A stretch of 64,000 nt of DNA, taken from assembly GCA_014529385.2 (NCBI GenBank), contig CM043970.1, forward strand, positions 67,724,567 through 67,788,566, given 5' to 3'. The DNA is from Adiantum capillus-veneris (taxonomy: Eukaryota; Streptophyta; Polypodiopsida; Polypodiales; Pteridaceae). The notes beneath the pieces are model-generated. The model saw only the letters and a program-made list of their open reading frames with translations, was not told where the DNA came from and did no database searches. This document shows, one piece after another, positions 21,269 to 32,749 of this stretch (position 1 is the stretch's first letter; each line of letters opens with the position of its first letter). The position numbers were made by a program, and so were the translations under genes.

Positions 21269-21430
21269 CTTCTTCAGCAAGCCTTGCTGATCGTTTTGAG
21301 CCTTCTTATTGTGAATTATTGTAGTCAAAGCCTTCTTCAACAAACCTTGATGGTCATTTTGAGCCTTCTTACTGTGAGTTGTTGTAGTCCTAGCCTTCTT
21401 CAATAAGAATTGTTGGTCATTTTGAAAATT
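21269..21430. repeat. 63-bp tandem repeat, three imperfect copies
   Basis: Copies start at 21269, 21332 and 21395, each with CTTCTTCARYAARNNTTG followed by TGRTCRTTTTGAG. The 63-base period keeps a minus-strand frame open, which explains the periodic KKAQNDQQGLL-like translation. That frame has no other support as a gene. Confidence 0.8.
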
Positions 21431-21552
21431 GCAGTTCATAAGACCACCCCTCAAAAATTCATAACTTTTACTTCATTAAAAAAGATAGCTTACATCATTA
21501 ACTCACTCAACAGATATTACCTCAAGGGAATCCCTTCACTAAAATCATTCTA

Positions 21553-21960
21553 GAGGTTTGGCAAGACCTCCATTAGATATTGTTCGAGTTATTGATTGTA
21601 GGCACTTGAATCAAGGATAGGACCCATATCAAGAGCATTGTGTGCTTTCAAAAGTACCCACAAGTGTTGTAAATTTTGACCAAAGGATTGCTAACACAAT
21701 GATATTCCTTGAGTGATAACCTCATAAGATTTTTTTTTTCCCATCAACATCTTATGTGATGCTACATGCCTTCAAAGTGGTTGCATCCTCCATTACATAT
21801 CGTTGGAGTCATTGATTGTAGGAGCTTGCATCAAGGATGGGACCCTTTTGTGTGCTTTCAAAAGTACCCACAAGTGATGTAAATTTGACCAAAAGATTGC
21901 TAAATACTCTTCTTCAATAGTCCTTGAGTGACAACTGCATAATAATTTGGTTTGTCCATC
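21553..21960. repeat. Imperfect direct duplication (about 200 bp)
   Basis: The blocks at 21553-21760 and 21779-21960 share CATTGATTGTAGG, TGTGTGCTTTCAAAAGTACC and CACAAGTG in the same order. No coding content. Confidence 0.7.
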
Positions 21961-22770
21961 AACATCCTATGTAATGCTACATGCGGTTGAAGCCCTATCT
22001 TTGCATTGGTAGAAAAATTCAAAGCTTGGGACATGTCCTTCCAAGAACCCTCAATCAAGAAAACCATAAACAAAAGCTTCTCGTGTAATGCCACATGCCT
22101 CCAATATGAAAATATATGTGATCACATTCGGAGAGAGAGAACCTCGTTTCTCATCCTATGAAAACAACCTAGAGCTTCTTTGTTGTACTCGAGTTGGTAG
22201 AATACCTTGCAACATTGGACTCCAAGAGATGACACCCAAGATGGGAAGATCATGGAGGATGAGTTGTGCTTTGACAAGTTACCACATTTCTTTTGAGGGT
22301 AATTCCTATAGTTTCATCTATTGACAACATATCAAAGTACTTTTCTCGATTGAATATGCCCAGCTCATAATGCTACCCATGCATCAACAATAGGTCAAAG
22401 CTTATTCTAGACTCTTAAGTCTTGCACAAACAACCACCACTTATGGCATACAAGACTAACCACAATGGTCTCCTCATGAGAATATGCATAACCATTTCCA
22501 TAACCAACATGTGCACATCAACAACATTCAATCTGCTCATGCATGAGCTGCAGTTTTACATGACTATCAATGCACAATATGAGCATATACAAGCCTTGCT
22601 TAGCACAATATGCCATGCCTCTATAAGATGACACACCCATCGTGCACCTATGCTCATATTCAACTTATTTAGACCTACTCTTTCATCAACAACTACCTTG
22701 TGTGCTTCCTTGTAATTACCAACAAAACCTTCAAGTACCCACAAGTGGTGCTCGATACTTGCAAGGCATC

Positions 22771-23110
22771 CTAAACATTGAGGCATAACACAAGCTACAT
22801 GTTCAAACACATTTTTCCATTGGTAAGGGACAAATTTGGATCTGGTAAACTTGTTCATAAACTTTTTGAGTGCCCTCCAAAGATGGTCCTAAACATTGAG
22901 GCATAACACAAGCTACATGTTCAAACACATTTTTCCATTGGTAAGGGACAAATTTGGATCTGGTAAACTTGTTCATAAACTTTTTGAGTGCCCTCCAAAG
23001 GTAGAGGACCATCTCCATATGTTTTTCTGTTGTGAAATGTGACCTTGCACCTGTTGATTCCTCCTAAGCTTTTGAGTGCCCTCCAACGGTAGAGGACCAT
23101 CTTCATCTTT
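22771..23110. repeat. 118-bp tandem duplication with partial third copy
   Basis: CTAAACATTGAGGCATAACA starts at 22771 and again at 22889. The two 118-base units are nearly identical. The tail GAGTGCCCTCCAA...AGAGGACCATCT recurs once more near 23074-23100. Confidence 0.85.
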
Positions 23111-23489
23111 GTATATACAACTTGCTCCTTTGTGCACTCCTACTATTGTCTCCATGCAAGGGTTCTTATGTTGTTGTCCAAGTTTATTGCTCATGTGCTA
23201 TAGACTCTGACTTGGGTTCTTGCCCTCTTGTTGCAGAATCAAACTTGGATTTTCTTTTCTCAAATCATGTTGCTAGCTTGGAATAGTCCTTTGACCATTA
23301 GCACCAGGCTACTTTTCATTATTATTGTCTTCTTTAAAAATCTTTTAAAGGGGCTTCAACTTAATGGAGACACCAGTGTTGATGTGGAACCCTCAGCTTG
23401 CATAAAACCCCTATTAGAAAATCATGGCAAAATTTATCTCCAAATGGAACATACCAACCAGCTACTTAATTCAGCCTCAATGGCATAGA

Positions 23490-24300
23490 ATGACTGCTAG
23501 TCAACAAAGTTGTTGAAGGGCTTGACAGCTACTGTATGCCTCTGTGCAAGTCCAGGTTCAAGTGGAAAGCCAAGCAATGGCCCAAAAGCAAACACTTCTT
23601 GAAACCACAAACCAAGGAGGTCTACCACACGCTAATGATCGTGACTAATTAGTTCTCTCCCCTTAACAAACAATGGGGAAAGCAATGGCCGAAGGCAAGG
23701 TGGGTGGTCGTAGCCAATAACATCTGGAATCCACAATGGCCATTGGCAATGAGGATCTTTTCGTGGAAGGTATTATGGGTGGCTTTTCCAACATGATTAA
23801 AGATTCTAGCCAGAGGTATTGGCTTCAATAGATATTTGAGATGCAAAACGGCTAGTGAGGACCTCCCACACTTGTTCAAGGAGTGCCCAGCAATAGGTGT
23901 CCTAGTAGTGAATACCTACAAATGGGTTCAAAAGACCCAAAAGATAGGGTTCTTCAAGAATGACCTATTCTTAGGAGGGAGGGTGATGAAAAACCAAGTG
24001 CTTCTTAAGTGCACACAAATTGCTAGATTTTGTTACTTTAAGCAAATCTAGAATTTTTGAGGGTTTAAAAATGTTCTCTCAATAGCTAGCATCATGATGA
24101 TCTTACAAGAAAGCACAGAATTGATTGCTTACATTAGTAAAAGGAAGGACTCGGACGAGTGGTATAGAGCCATCAACGCACAACTCACCTAATTGAACTA
24201 TCCAAATCATGGATAGATGATTGCCTCTTGTTGAGTCATGGTAGCTTATCATCAATGTATTATGAGATCCCTCAAGGCTTGACACGAGCTTGAAGTTGGT
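23490..24300 (+). mobile_element. LINE fragment (zinc-binding region and C-terminus)
   Basis: It aligns by translation with 8060-8335 plus 14152-14400 of the nested LINE. The text around 23545-23640 matches 8065-8150, and SEDLPHLFKECPAIG, then YKWVQKTQKIGFFKNDLFLG, is the zf-RVT half. It lacks RT and has stops. No poly(A) tail or stem-loop was found at its 3' side, so it is truncated at both ends. Confidence 0.75.
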
Positions 24301-25204
24301 TTATACATTAATTTGGAGAATTCAATACATCCACTCACTAAAGGGATGTAAACATGAATTTGGTATTGGTTTCTTCTTGTGTCTTAAAGGGATGTGAAGA
24401 TGAAATTTGGTATTGGCTTCTTTTTGTGCTTTTTCTTCTCTCTTTGCTATAAATTAAAAATACAATATGAACCTAATTTATGTTTTCACCTCATGTTATC
24501 TCATTATTTCTATGCAAGTCTACTTGGAAGTATATTGGACAGGATGTATTCATGTAATTGTGTGTGTCTGCATGCACGTGCATGCATGCATGTGCATGTG
24601 CATGTTGTGGTAATTTTCATTAGATGTGATTATCTATATTGTTGATAGGTGGCACGGATCTCCTTTGTTTGAATATCATTGACACCAGACGTCTCAAGAG
24701 GGATGCACACAAATAACTCCCTTGAAATATTGCTTTCACTCGGTAGATTGTTTATGGTTTGCTTGTTGCAATGGCCCTTATCTTGGCCTTCATGAGCTTT
24801 GTTTGGTCATAGGGGGTAAGGTGCATGTGGTAGGTGGATTTCAATCATGTGACAACTCCTTGTAGGTCTTTTTTATTATGTCTCTATGTGATGTTTATGT
24901 CTATGTATTTGAGCGCGCCTCCCTATAAAGCCATACTATCACTTTTATGCATATGTTGGATGAGTGATCAATATGATGGTTGGTGCTTGGGGCACTATCT
25001 ATGTTTGGCTTTTCTGTACACTCAATGAATTAATATATCTGCTCACTTTATGTGAGCATTGCTTTAAAATAGAAAAGAATCTCTTAAGTATGTGCTTTCC
25101 TATCATCCATTCCAAATTTATATCTTCCCACCGACACGAGTGCCTTGATAAACCCATGTCAGCCCATTTATCAATTTGAGAGATGTTACAAAAAAAGATA
25201 GAGA
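24300..25204. other. Non-coding stretch
   Basis: No gene seen. A GCAT/TGCA-rich microsatellite lies at about 24566-24606. Confidence 0.55.
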
Positions 25205-25387
25205 TTTTTTTTTTCAAAACTCACAATTGTGAGTAGATAGTATTAAGAACATCAAAAATATACAACAACCTCAAGCTCATACCGAGCCTCGAGGCTGTAT
25301 GCAACAAATTTGATCCGCTATGCAAGAAATAAGTTGAGTGACAAGGTCAAGCATGAGGGGAGGCACACGGTGGCTAGGTTCCCCTAA
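25205..25387 (-). mobile_element. Truncated LINE 3' end (minus strand)
   Basis: A T10 run (25205-25214, the poly(A) of a minus-strand copy) is followed by the palindrome ACTCACAATTGTGAGT at 25219-25234 and about 150 bases of LINE-like 3' UTR. Target duplications not resolved. Confidence 0.55.
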
Positions 25388-25398
25388 CTAGGGAAGTC

Positions 25399-25456
25399 CT
25401 TTTTTTTTTTCCATACTCACAATTGTGAGTGCATGCAAAGTCCCAACGTATCGACC
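25399..25456 (-). mobile_element. 58-bp LINE tail insertion with target duplication
   Basis: A T11 run, the palindrome ACTCACAATTGTGAGT (25415-25430) and about 25 further bases are flanked by CTAGGGAAGTC on both sides (25388-25398 and 25457-25467). This is a severely 5'-truncated insertion. Confidence 0.75.
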
Positions 25457-25822
25457 CTAGGGAAGTCTTAAAAGGCAACTATGGAGATCATCATGACTCT
25501 TTTTTTTTTTTGCAAATCTCACAATATGTGAGAGGTTATATTAATTAAAGAAAACCATTTGAATCGCACCATGCTCAACTCAAGCCATGGACACGTACAT
25601 TCCAAAGAAAATTGATGATCATAAGGAGCCCCAACCTCACAAACATCAAATTTTCATAGACTTGACGGTGAGAGTTACCCAATTCCACTCGTTAGAGATC
25701 TTGCTTTTTCCAATCCCAATAATAGTTTCCCTACTATCTTGAAGAATTGCTACATAGCTAGCTACCGACAGATCCTGGACAAACTCGCACCCGTTCCGGG
25801 CCTTCCAAATATGGTGGAAGAA

Positions 25823-26140
25823 CTAAAATCTAATGGCTTGAGTACATAGCAAAACCGCTAGGCTTTTCATCCCTTTCCCGCCAAGGAGCAAATCGTTCTT
25901 GGAAAACCCAATCTTCCAAGTCCTTTGGATCCATTTGCACACCTTGCTTGCTAGGCCTCTAACCCTCGAGCACTCCAAGAATAAGTGGGGTAGGTCCTCC
26001 CTAGCAAATCTACAACCCTCAAAGTTGATACCTTGAGCTAAGATCTTGTCGCATGTAGGCAAGGCTCCCCATAACACCTTCCATAGAGAAATCTTCATTG
26101 GCAAGGGTAATTGGGGGTTCCATATGTTCTTCAAAGACAC
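25823..26140 (-). pseudogene. LINE zinc-binding RT domain (minus strand)
   Basis: A 105-codon open stretch carries SLWKVLWGALPTCDKILAQG, AREDLPHLFLECSRVRGLAS and CKWIQRTWKIGFSKNDLLLG. The Cys/His spacing of the zf-RVT region is intact. This is the cleanest copy of this domain in the window. Confidence 0.8.
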
Positions 26141-26656
26141 GAGCCACTGAGCCTTTATCCATTGCTTACCCCATTATTTGTTGAGGGGAAAAACCAATCC
26201 GCCTTGTGCTTAAACACTAGGTATATGCCCTTGGTGTGTGGTTTGAGGAAGTGGCTACTCTATGGCCATTGCCAGGCTTTCCACTCAAAGTTGGGTACGT
26301 TATGGGAATTAAGAGATTGCCCATCCTTTCCAAAGCTCTATTAATCAACAACCTCTCCGTGCCATGAAGGTGCAACTGGGTATTCAAAAGGTCTACCTCT
26401 TTCTAGTTTAGGTTGATGACGTCCGTCAAGTGGGTCAGATGCTAGAGTCCTTTGTTATTAACCTTTCTAGCAATTTTTCTCCTGTAGGGGTTCAAAAGTA
26501 TGCCAGCAGCTCTAGAGAGCCAAGGGGACTAGAATGTTATAAAGATTTGGAAGTATCTGGTTAACTCCCCCCACAACAAAGCCTTCATCGCTCTATTGCA
26601 ATTTCACACCAACACACCTATTATGCCTCTCGGTCTCAAGCTGGTCCACAAAGGGG

Positions 26657-26875
26657 CTAGCAGTTGTTATGAACCTCAATCCCTTTCCACCACCCCCCTT
26701 TTGAGTAGTGCTTTGTCTGGTCCATCATATCGTAGGTCATAATAGCCCATGATTGGTTTTGTTTTGCAATTGAGACCACAAACTTGGAACAAAGGGCCTC
26801 TGCATGTACGGCAGGGTTGAGGATCCCTACACCACCTTGTTCCACTGGTCTAGAGACTACGTCCCATTTTGCCAA
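26657..26875 (-). pseudogene. LINE region between RT and zinc-binding domain
   Basis: MAKWDVVSRPVEQGGVGILN, then PAVHAEALCSKFVVSIAKQN, matches the normal plant LINE segment (W..VC.P...GGLGI.....N.AL). It is in correct order between RT and zinc-binding parts. Confidence 0.75.
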
Positions 26876-27380
26876 CTACCAAGGTGTCGAGGCTTTGGTA
26901 TGATTTTCCTATAAAAATCTTTTAATCTATTTCAAGAACCCTTTCCATTTACATTTGGCTATTTTGAGGAGCAGGCTAGTAAAGGCAATGTAAGGGATCA
27001 TGAAGGAGTTGATTTCTTTAACCCACCCCTTGGCAGAAGCACATACTCCAACCTTCTCATTTTGCTCTTGATATTTTCTAAGACCCACTAGAATCTTTGT
27101 CTGTGTGTTTTGCCCCACCCCAAGGGGACTCCTAGATGATGAAAAATCTTACCTTTTGAGACAATCTCTCATGTCCAAAAAGATGGGTCGAACGAGTCGT
27201 TCTTCGACAAAGAGATCAGCCTACAGCAATGGCAAAAGTCTGCGCAATCTCAAGAGCCTTCTAGACAACTTGGGGGAAGGAGTGAATCATCCACGAATAA
27301 ATTTTCCAGGAGTTGGTTGTTGTTGGGCAGGGCCAACACTTGCATCTCCCCTCTCGCAACACAATCTTCGAGCATATTAA

Positions 27381-27828
27381 TTAGCGGTGCGAGCCAATGG
27401 CAAACAACAAGGTGGCAAGAGGGCATCCCTGTTTGATTGATCTTTTGACTTTGAAAGAGCCCACAATCCTATCTTTGAGCAAAAGCTTAGAGTGACTACC
27501 ATCCCCCAAAGTATGGACTAGTCGACAAAGCCGAGGCCCAAAGCCCAGTGATTTCATGCACATCTTCAATGAATTATCACACAATCCTATGATAGGCCTT
27601 GTCCAATTCTAGCTGCAATAGAATGCACTCTTGCTTAGTGAGGGAAGCATACTCAATTCCAACCATTGCTACCAAAATATTGTCATAGATAGACCTGCAT
27701 TTTATAAATCTACATTGATGGGGGGAGATGGCTTTATCAACAAGTAGTGGGGAGATCCTAAGGGTGACAGCTTTGGCAATGATTTTATATGCCACAGACA
27801 TCATATAGATGGGACACCAGTGCTTCAC
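27381..27828 (-). pseudogene. LINE reverse transcriptase, N-terminal half
   Basis: Two overlapping frames give CPIYMMSVAYKIIAKAVTLR, FIKCRSIYDNILVAMVGIEY and LLQLELDKAYHRIV, then MKSLGFGPRLCRLVHTLGDG and IKQGCPLATLLFAIGSH. These are RT blocks up to motif B. The catalytic ADD block is not in an open frame here. It preserves the EYASLTKQECILLQLELDKAY segment missing from the plus-strand copy at about 6760. Confidence 0.8.
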
Positions 27829-27876
27829 TTGAGAATAGCATAATATCTTTGGGAAAAGGTTTTATGAGCCCTCTCT

Positions 27877-28490
27877 TTACGCTAGAGTCAAAGTCCCTTG
27901 GATTAAGGCTTGGTTAGCAATACTCATGATAAGGACCTTAAGATCGTCCCAAAATGCTCTAAAAACTCGGTAGTCATACTGCTCTAACCACTCTGAGTGC
28001 CAGACTGGTGTGGTGGCCCCAGGAGACTTCTCCTTGCCTAGAGCTTGCAATGCAAGTAAGCATTCTTCCAAAAAGGCCTTCTCAAGGAGGTTGGCTTCAT
28101 GAGATATCATGCTACTAACACTAGCAAGCTGAGAGGCTCTGGCCTTTTCCACTTCCTGAGAGCGGGTCTCAAGCTTGCCAACAATAGCTTGGCTCAAATG
28201 ACCAAGCATCATCTTGGCCATTTCATCTTGGTCCTGTGTAGTGTTCCCATCCCCATCCACGAGTGACTGGACACAGCCTCTACTCCTCTTGATTTTCATG
28301 GCCCGAAAATAGTGTGCCTAAGCCTAAAGGAAGGTCTCTCTAGAGAGCACTCTAGCCCTTCGGATCTCCTGGAGTTGATGGTCTGTTGGGTTAGCTTTAG
28401 CGTCCAACCACCTATTGTGCTCTTCTTCAAAATTTGACCCCATGAATCTTTTTTTGTCAATAGATCCACTTCATCCTCATTAAGATGCAT
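27877..28490 (-). pseudogene. LINE linker before RT
   Basis: Minus-strand frames include MKIKRSRGCVQSLVDGDGNT and LEKAFLEECLLALQALGKEK, then SPGATTP. These match the plant LINE segment in which ALxxLxxxKSPGPDG introduces the RT. A frame change occurs near 28296. Confidence 0.7.
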
Positions 28491-28960
28491 ACTTTTCGTA
28501 AAGATCTCCCAAGCTTAGGGATTTTGAGACCAAAATCTTTATTAAGATTACGTAGAAATTTTTTGGTTAGGCTTTGGAATAGTGGGTCTTTGAACAAATG
28601 TTCCCCTGAGATAGCTAGCTTCCTAGTCCCTTTGGGGAAACTTCCCTCCCCTTTGGCTTTGCTAAATTTAATGAATAGTGGAAAGTAATCTGAGAGGTTT
28701 TGTGTACCACCTTAATGTCGATATGCAATGGAATCTAGTCGGCATTGTGAGAACAATAGAATTTGTATAGTTGGGAATCCATGCGAGCATATTGCAAGCT
28801 GGCATACATGAAGCCGGTATGCTATTCCATGGGCCAACCTCCCACAATTCCATTAGAGCCTATTTCTCACAAAGGCTCATCCATTTAGATTTTTTTGATC
28901 TAGTAGCAGACTCGAGGAGCCTGTTCTATCCTTAAATGGCAATGGAGATCATCAAGAACT

Positions 28961-30364
28961 TTTGTTTTTCAAATCTCACATTATGTGGAAGAATATATTA
29001 TAAATAAAAAAGACTACAGTAGTGCCATGCACAATCAGAGCCATGGCCAAAAAAATACATTGCAAACATCAAGTTCGCTGCTTTTTACAGGGAGGCATAA
29101 CCGACAATTCACACAAACACCAAGTTTGTTTCCTTTTATAGGAAGGCATAACCAAATATATGACTATATCAGTGATACCATAACAAGGTGAAATCCACAC
29201 GGGTGGTGCCACCATGCAGGGTGTCCTTCCACCCCAAATCTACATGCCCTTGGAGCAGAAAGCAACACCACTAAGTGGCTGAATAGATCAAGAAGACTAG
29301 GTACGAAGCACTTAGATCATCATATAACGTCAAAGACAAGTAGAACATAGAATGTCAAAGATGAACAGAACCAACCATCAAAGGGTGCAATCTGCTTGGG
29401 GGGTGTTATCATACAGGGTAGACTACCACCCTGACCATGCATGCCCTCCGAGAAGACAACAACCCCAATCAAGCAGACAAAGGAAGTAAGAACCAAGTCA
29501 GAACTAGAAGAGCCAAGAAAATTGTATGGGGGGACACAAAGAAGAAACACATGTTGCCCCACACAGCCGGGCCATCATGCAACCCTTGCAATAGGATTCA
29601 AACCAGCAACCATACGCTCGAGCACACCCATAAAGAACCAATAGGATCAAGGTTGTCCAAAGCTCCGCAAGCCCACCACACAGCCTGAACCTCCACGATC
29701 CCACCAAGAAATCGGGGCACACATCAACAGCACCCCTGGACATGCCATACAATATCAACTGGGTGAATCTAGCAGCCCTTCTTCACAATCTGGTAGACCC
29801 TACATATTGTCCACCCTAGAAGCAAACATGCAACAAAAGAGATGGAAGCCCTCAAACTTCTTTAGATTTGCCTACTCCCCACCCTCCCCCATCTCCTGTT
29901 GATGCAAGCTTCATCCAAAGCCCTCCATCTCCCATGCATCGGTGTTCCCTACACAGGGCAAAAGGCCCCCAAGGTGCCTTCAATCCAAGAGAAAAAGGGT
30001 CTAAAGCTTCATTATAGCGGCACAAGTGTTGCCCAGCCACCCCCCCCCCCCCCCCCGAGCACCCTTGTAGCGAAGATTAGCTTGGAAGATTCCAAAGGAT
30101 CTTTTGCAACTCTTTGCAATTCCCTGTTGCCTTCCTCTACACCTCGTCGATGCCCTTGCACATAGCCTGCCCTCTCACGACCTGTCACCCACCAATAAGC
30201 AATGGCTCTCTTATAACCCAGCCCCAGAGAATTCATGAGAAGATTATTGTAGAGGATGGAGGCAGGGCTCTTATTGCGAGCAGCAGCCCAAGGGCCTCTC
30301 ACTCTGATCACCCTACCTGGCTCTTCAACGCAGGTTGAGAGAGAGCGTTGTGCATGTTAAGGAA

Positions 30365-30413
<49 letters not shown>

Positions 30414-30628
30414 ATTGTGGCACACCGAGGGAAGAAGGATTGCAGGTTGCCCTTTTGCAGAGTGGTCACAAGAGGCACTGAGAAAGAAAGACTCTGGGGG
30501 GCGGCATGGCGCCCACATGTCAAGGAGAGGGAGAAAGTGTATCCTTTTTCTTTTTTGAACGCCATGCATCCTCCCAAGATTCCAGCTGTAAACGATTTTT
30601 CCAAGATCGTTAGCACATACTTATAACA
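28961..30628 (-). mobile_element. Second minus-strand LINE-like insertion, non-coding
   Basis: It opens with a degenerate T-run (28960-28969) and CTCACATTATGTGG, resembling the tail of the neighbouring LINE. The next 80 bases are alignable to its 3' UTR (shared CCATGCNCAA and GCCATGGNCA). No coding domain follows. It ends near 30628, just before a third copy of the CTTAAATGGC...ATCATCAAGA target sequence. A (GA)n tract at 30368-30412 is a CT tract in the sense of this element, near its 5' end. The body could be a non-autonomous derivative. Confidence 0.5.
30368..30412. repeat. (GA)n microsatellite
   Basis: About 22 GA units. Flanking open frames on both strands are repeat artefacts. Confidence 0.95.
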
Positions 30629-30909
30629 TCTTAAATGGCTATGAAATCATCAAGACTAAAGCTAAGCTCTCAAAACTTACCCTTTCATATTTTGAATTTG
30701 TGCAAAGTTTTTGTCGTGATAGATGTTTGAATAGGTGGCCAAAACGTTCTTTTTTAGTGAGCCCATTAATTAGTTGCGAGAGGCAAAGAAAGGAAAAGGG
30801 TGATGGGAAAGGAAAGGGGGGGGGGGGTATGCTTAGGGGTAGGGTAGGGAGGAGGGGGTTTAGGGGGGTAGGGTAGGGGGGACTATTCCTTTCTTTTAAT
30901 GGTTAAGGG

Positions 30910-31005
30910 CACCCCAAAGGGTACCGAAGGCATGTAGCCTAGTGGTTAAGCTTGAGCCTTATTCTCTCTACGTGGTGAGGTCAAATCCTACCGATTAAAG
31001 TTGTT
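30910..31005 (+). mobile_element. tRNA-derived SINE-like copy 1
   Basis: TAGCCTAGTGG at 30935-30945 fits the Pol III A box (TRGYNNARNGG), and GGTCAAATCC at 30979-30988 resembles a B box (GGTTCRANNCC) lacking one T. The spacing of about 34 bases is tRNA-like. No poly(A) end is evident and it lies in a larger duplicated block, so it may be a SINE head only. Confidence 0.45.
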
Positions 31006-31124
31006 TGAAGTTCTACACACTCAAGTTTCACTTTAAGCATAGAGAATTATGTACGTGTAAAAACATTCAAATGCATGCAGGAAAAAGAAATCGACGTGGT
31101 GACTCATCATTCACTCTTCTCTCT

Positions 31125-31376
31125 CGCAACCTGCCAGGATGCGCATTGTAGAGGAGCAAGAGCTATCAGTGTTGCTTAGGAAAGAAGAGCAATAAGAGAC
31201 ATGAGAGAGAGAGAGAGAGAGCGGCTACTCCGACCTACAGCTATATAGGTTGATGATCACCGCATTGCACTACCAAAAACAACGAAAGCGGCTCATCGCT
31301 CGCAACCTGCCAGGACGTGCACTGTAGAGGAGCAAGAGCATTCACTGCTACTTGGGAGAGAAGAGCAACAAATGAC

Positions 31377-31416
<40 letters not shown>

Positions 31417-31480
31417 CTACTGAGCCTCTCGCTATATAGGGTGATGATCACCGCGTTACATCACCAAAAACAACGAAAGT
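31125..31480. repeat. Imperfect tandem duplication (about 175 bp) with GA tracts
   Basis: Units start CGCAACCTGCCAGGA near 31126 and 31299. Both contain GTAGAGGAGCAAGAGC, a GA tract, CGGCTACT, CTATATAGG and TGATGATCACCGC in order. The second unit has the longer GA tract (31380-31412). Confidence 0.85.
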
Positions 31481-31594
31481 GTGCAATAGCAACCAACAAC
31501 AATAGGCCCGGTTGCACGTGCTCAACACCTAGCTCAACCGTTCTTGCAGGTGCGCAACAGTAGCCACCAGATCCTTCAGAGCTTCAGAGCTTGC

Positions 31595-31596
31595 AG

Positions 31597-31628
<32 letters not shown>
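31595..31628. repeat. (CT)n microsatellite
   Basis: A CT tract followed by CGCGCGC. Non-coding context. Confidence 0.9.
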
Positions 31629-31630
<2 letters not shown>

Positions 31631-32749
31631 GCGCAGAGTACAGGGTGCAAAGTTAGTTCTTTGTGGCGCACGCGAGACTTGAACGACTTTGCACGTGAAA
31701 TAAATCCGAAGGCCGCTTGTCATTTCACCTCATTAGAATCAGATCATTAGCCTCAGCGTCCTCCATTTCTCCTCTATCGGGTGGATGAATTCTATCTCAC
31801 ACACTTGCCAAATGCACCCAAGAGCGGCCTCCCCCTTTTATAATAGTATAGATGTCGTTGAAAGTCAAAAGGAGCAATGACATGACAAACAAAGGGCCCT
31901 CTTGGATATGTTTGAAGGACCCCTACATTAAAGGGTTTTTGAGATTGTATGCTCAATTAACTAGGGCAACCCTTTTATTTTTCAGAACCCCCCCCCCCCC
32001 CCCGGGCTCTCAGAGGGTCTATGGGCTTGAGGAGCCCTCTTAGAGGGCACCCCCATAGCCCCTCCAAATTGGATGGCCCGTCAATAGGCAGAGGGCCCTC
32101 AAATTATGAAGTGCATGCCCATACACCAGCATTAACGAGAAAAATAGCTCTAACAACATGTAGCTCAGCCTAATTCTAGAAAGCTTTATCTTTGCGAACC
32201 TACTTCTGCATGTGAAAAAGCGATACTTTGATCTAGAGGGTGCTTCAAGCACCCCCTATCAAAAAAGAAGCAAAGGGTTTCAAAAATTCTACAGTAGCAC
32301 CTCCAAAATGTTTTTAAAAAATGTATTGCATTGAAGCATTATTGCAAGCGGACCCTCTATTTACATTGTTAGCGGGCCTATGGGGAAGCCCTCTTACTCC
32401 CTTCCCCTCCACTATCTCGACCTCAAAAGAGTGAACCATGCCATCAGTGTTAGCAAAAAAATGGTATTTATTTTTCACCCGCTAAAGTTACAAATTGTAG
32501 GTTAGATTTTGAGCTTGCCTTGGAGAAAACTAGAAAATTTTTAGAAGTTTTAGTGTAGATATAGACAAATGCTCTAAAATTTGACCTAGTTGGTAGCCAA
32601 ACCATTCTTTTTTAGTGAACCCATTAATTAGTTGTGAGAGGCAAAGAAAGGGGAAGGGGTGTTGGGGGGGGGGGGGGGGGGGGGGGTGGGGTATGTTTAG
32701 GGGTAGGGTAGGGGGGGAGTATTCTTTTTTTTAAAATGGTTAAGGGCAC

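Larger units (their letters stand above)
25500..28930 (-). mobile_element. LINE retrotransposon, minus strand, 5'-truncated
   Basis: Reading on the minus strand from 28920: part of the endonuclease (MELWEVGPWNSIPASCMPA), the linker (27877-28490), RT motifs (27381-27828), a connecting region (26657-26875), the zinc-binding region (25823-26140), then a 3' UTR, the stem-loop CTCACAATATGTGAG (25518-25532) and a T12 run at 25500-25511. It is the same family as the LINE at 5396-20318, without nested insertions. Multiple stops make it inactive. The flanks share ATGGAGATCATCANGA (25481 and 28942), a plausible target duplication. Confidence 0.85.

Noticed and set aside
21143-21454. Minus-strand 103-codon ORF with KKAQNDQQGLL repeats
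   Set aside because: The apparent protein repeat comes from a 63-base DNA tandem repeat whose period is a multiple of three. Nothing else supports coding.
22771-23110. CRISPR-like direct repeats
   Set aside because: Units are contiguous 118-base tandem copies without spacers, in plant nuclear DNA.
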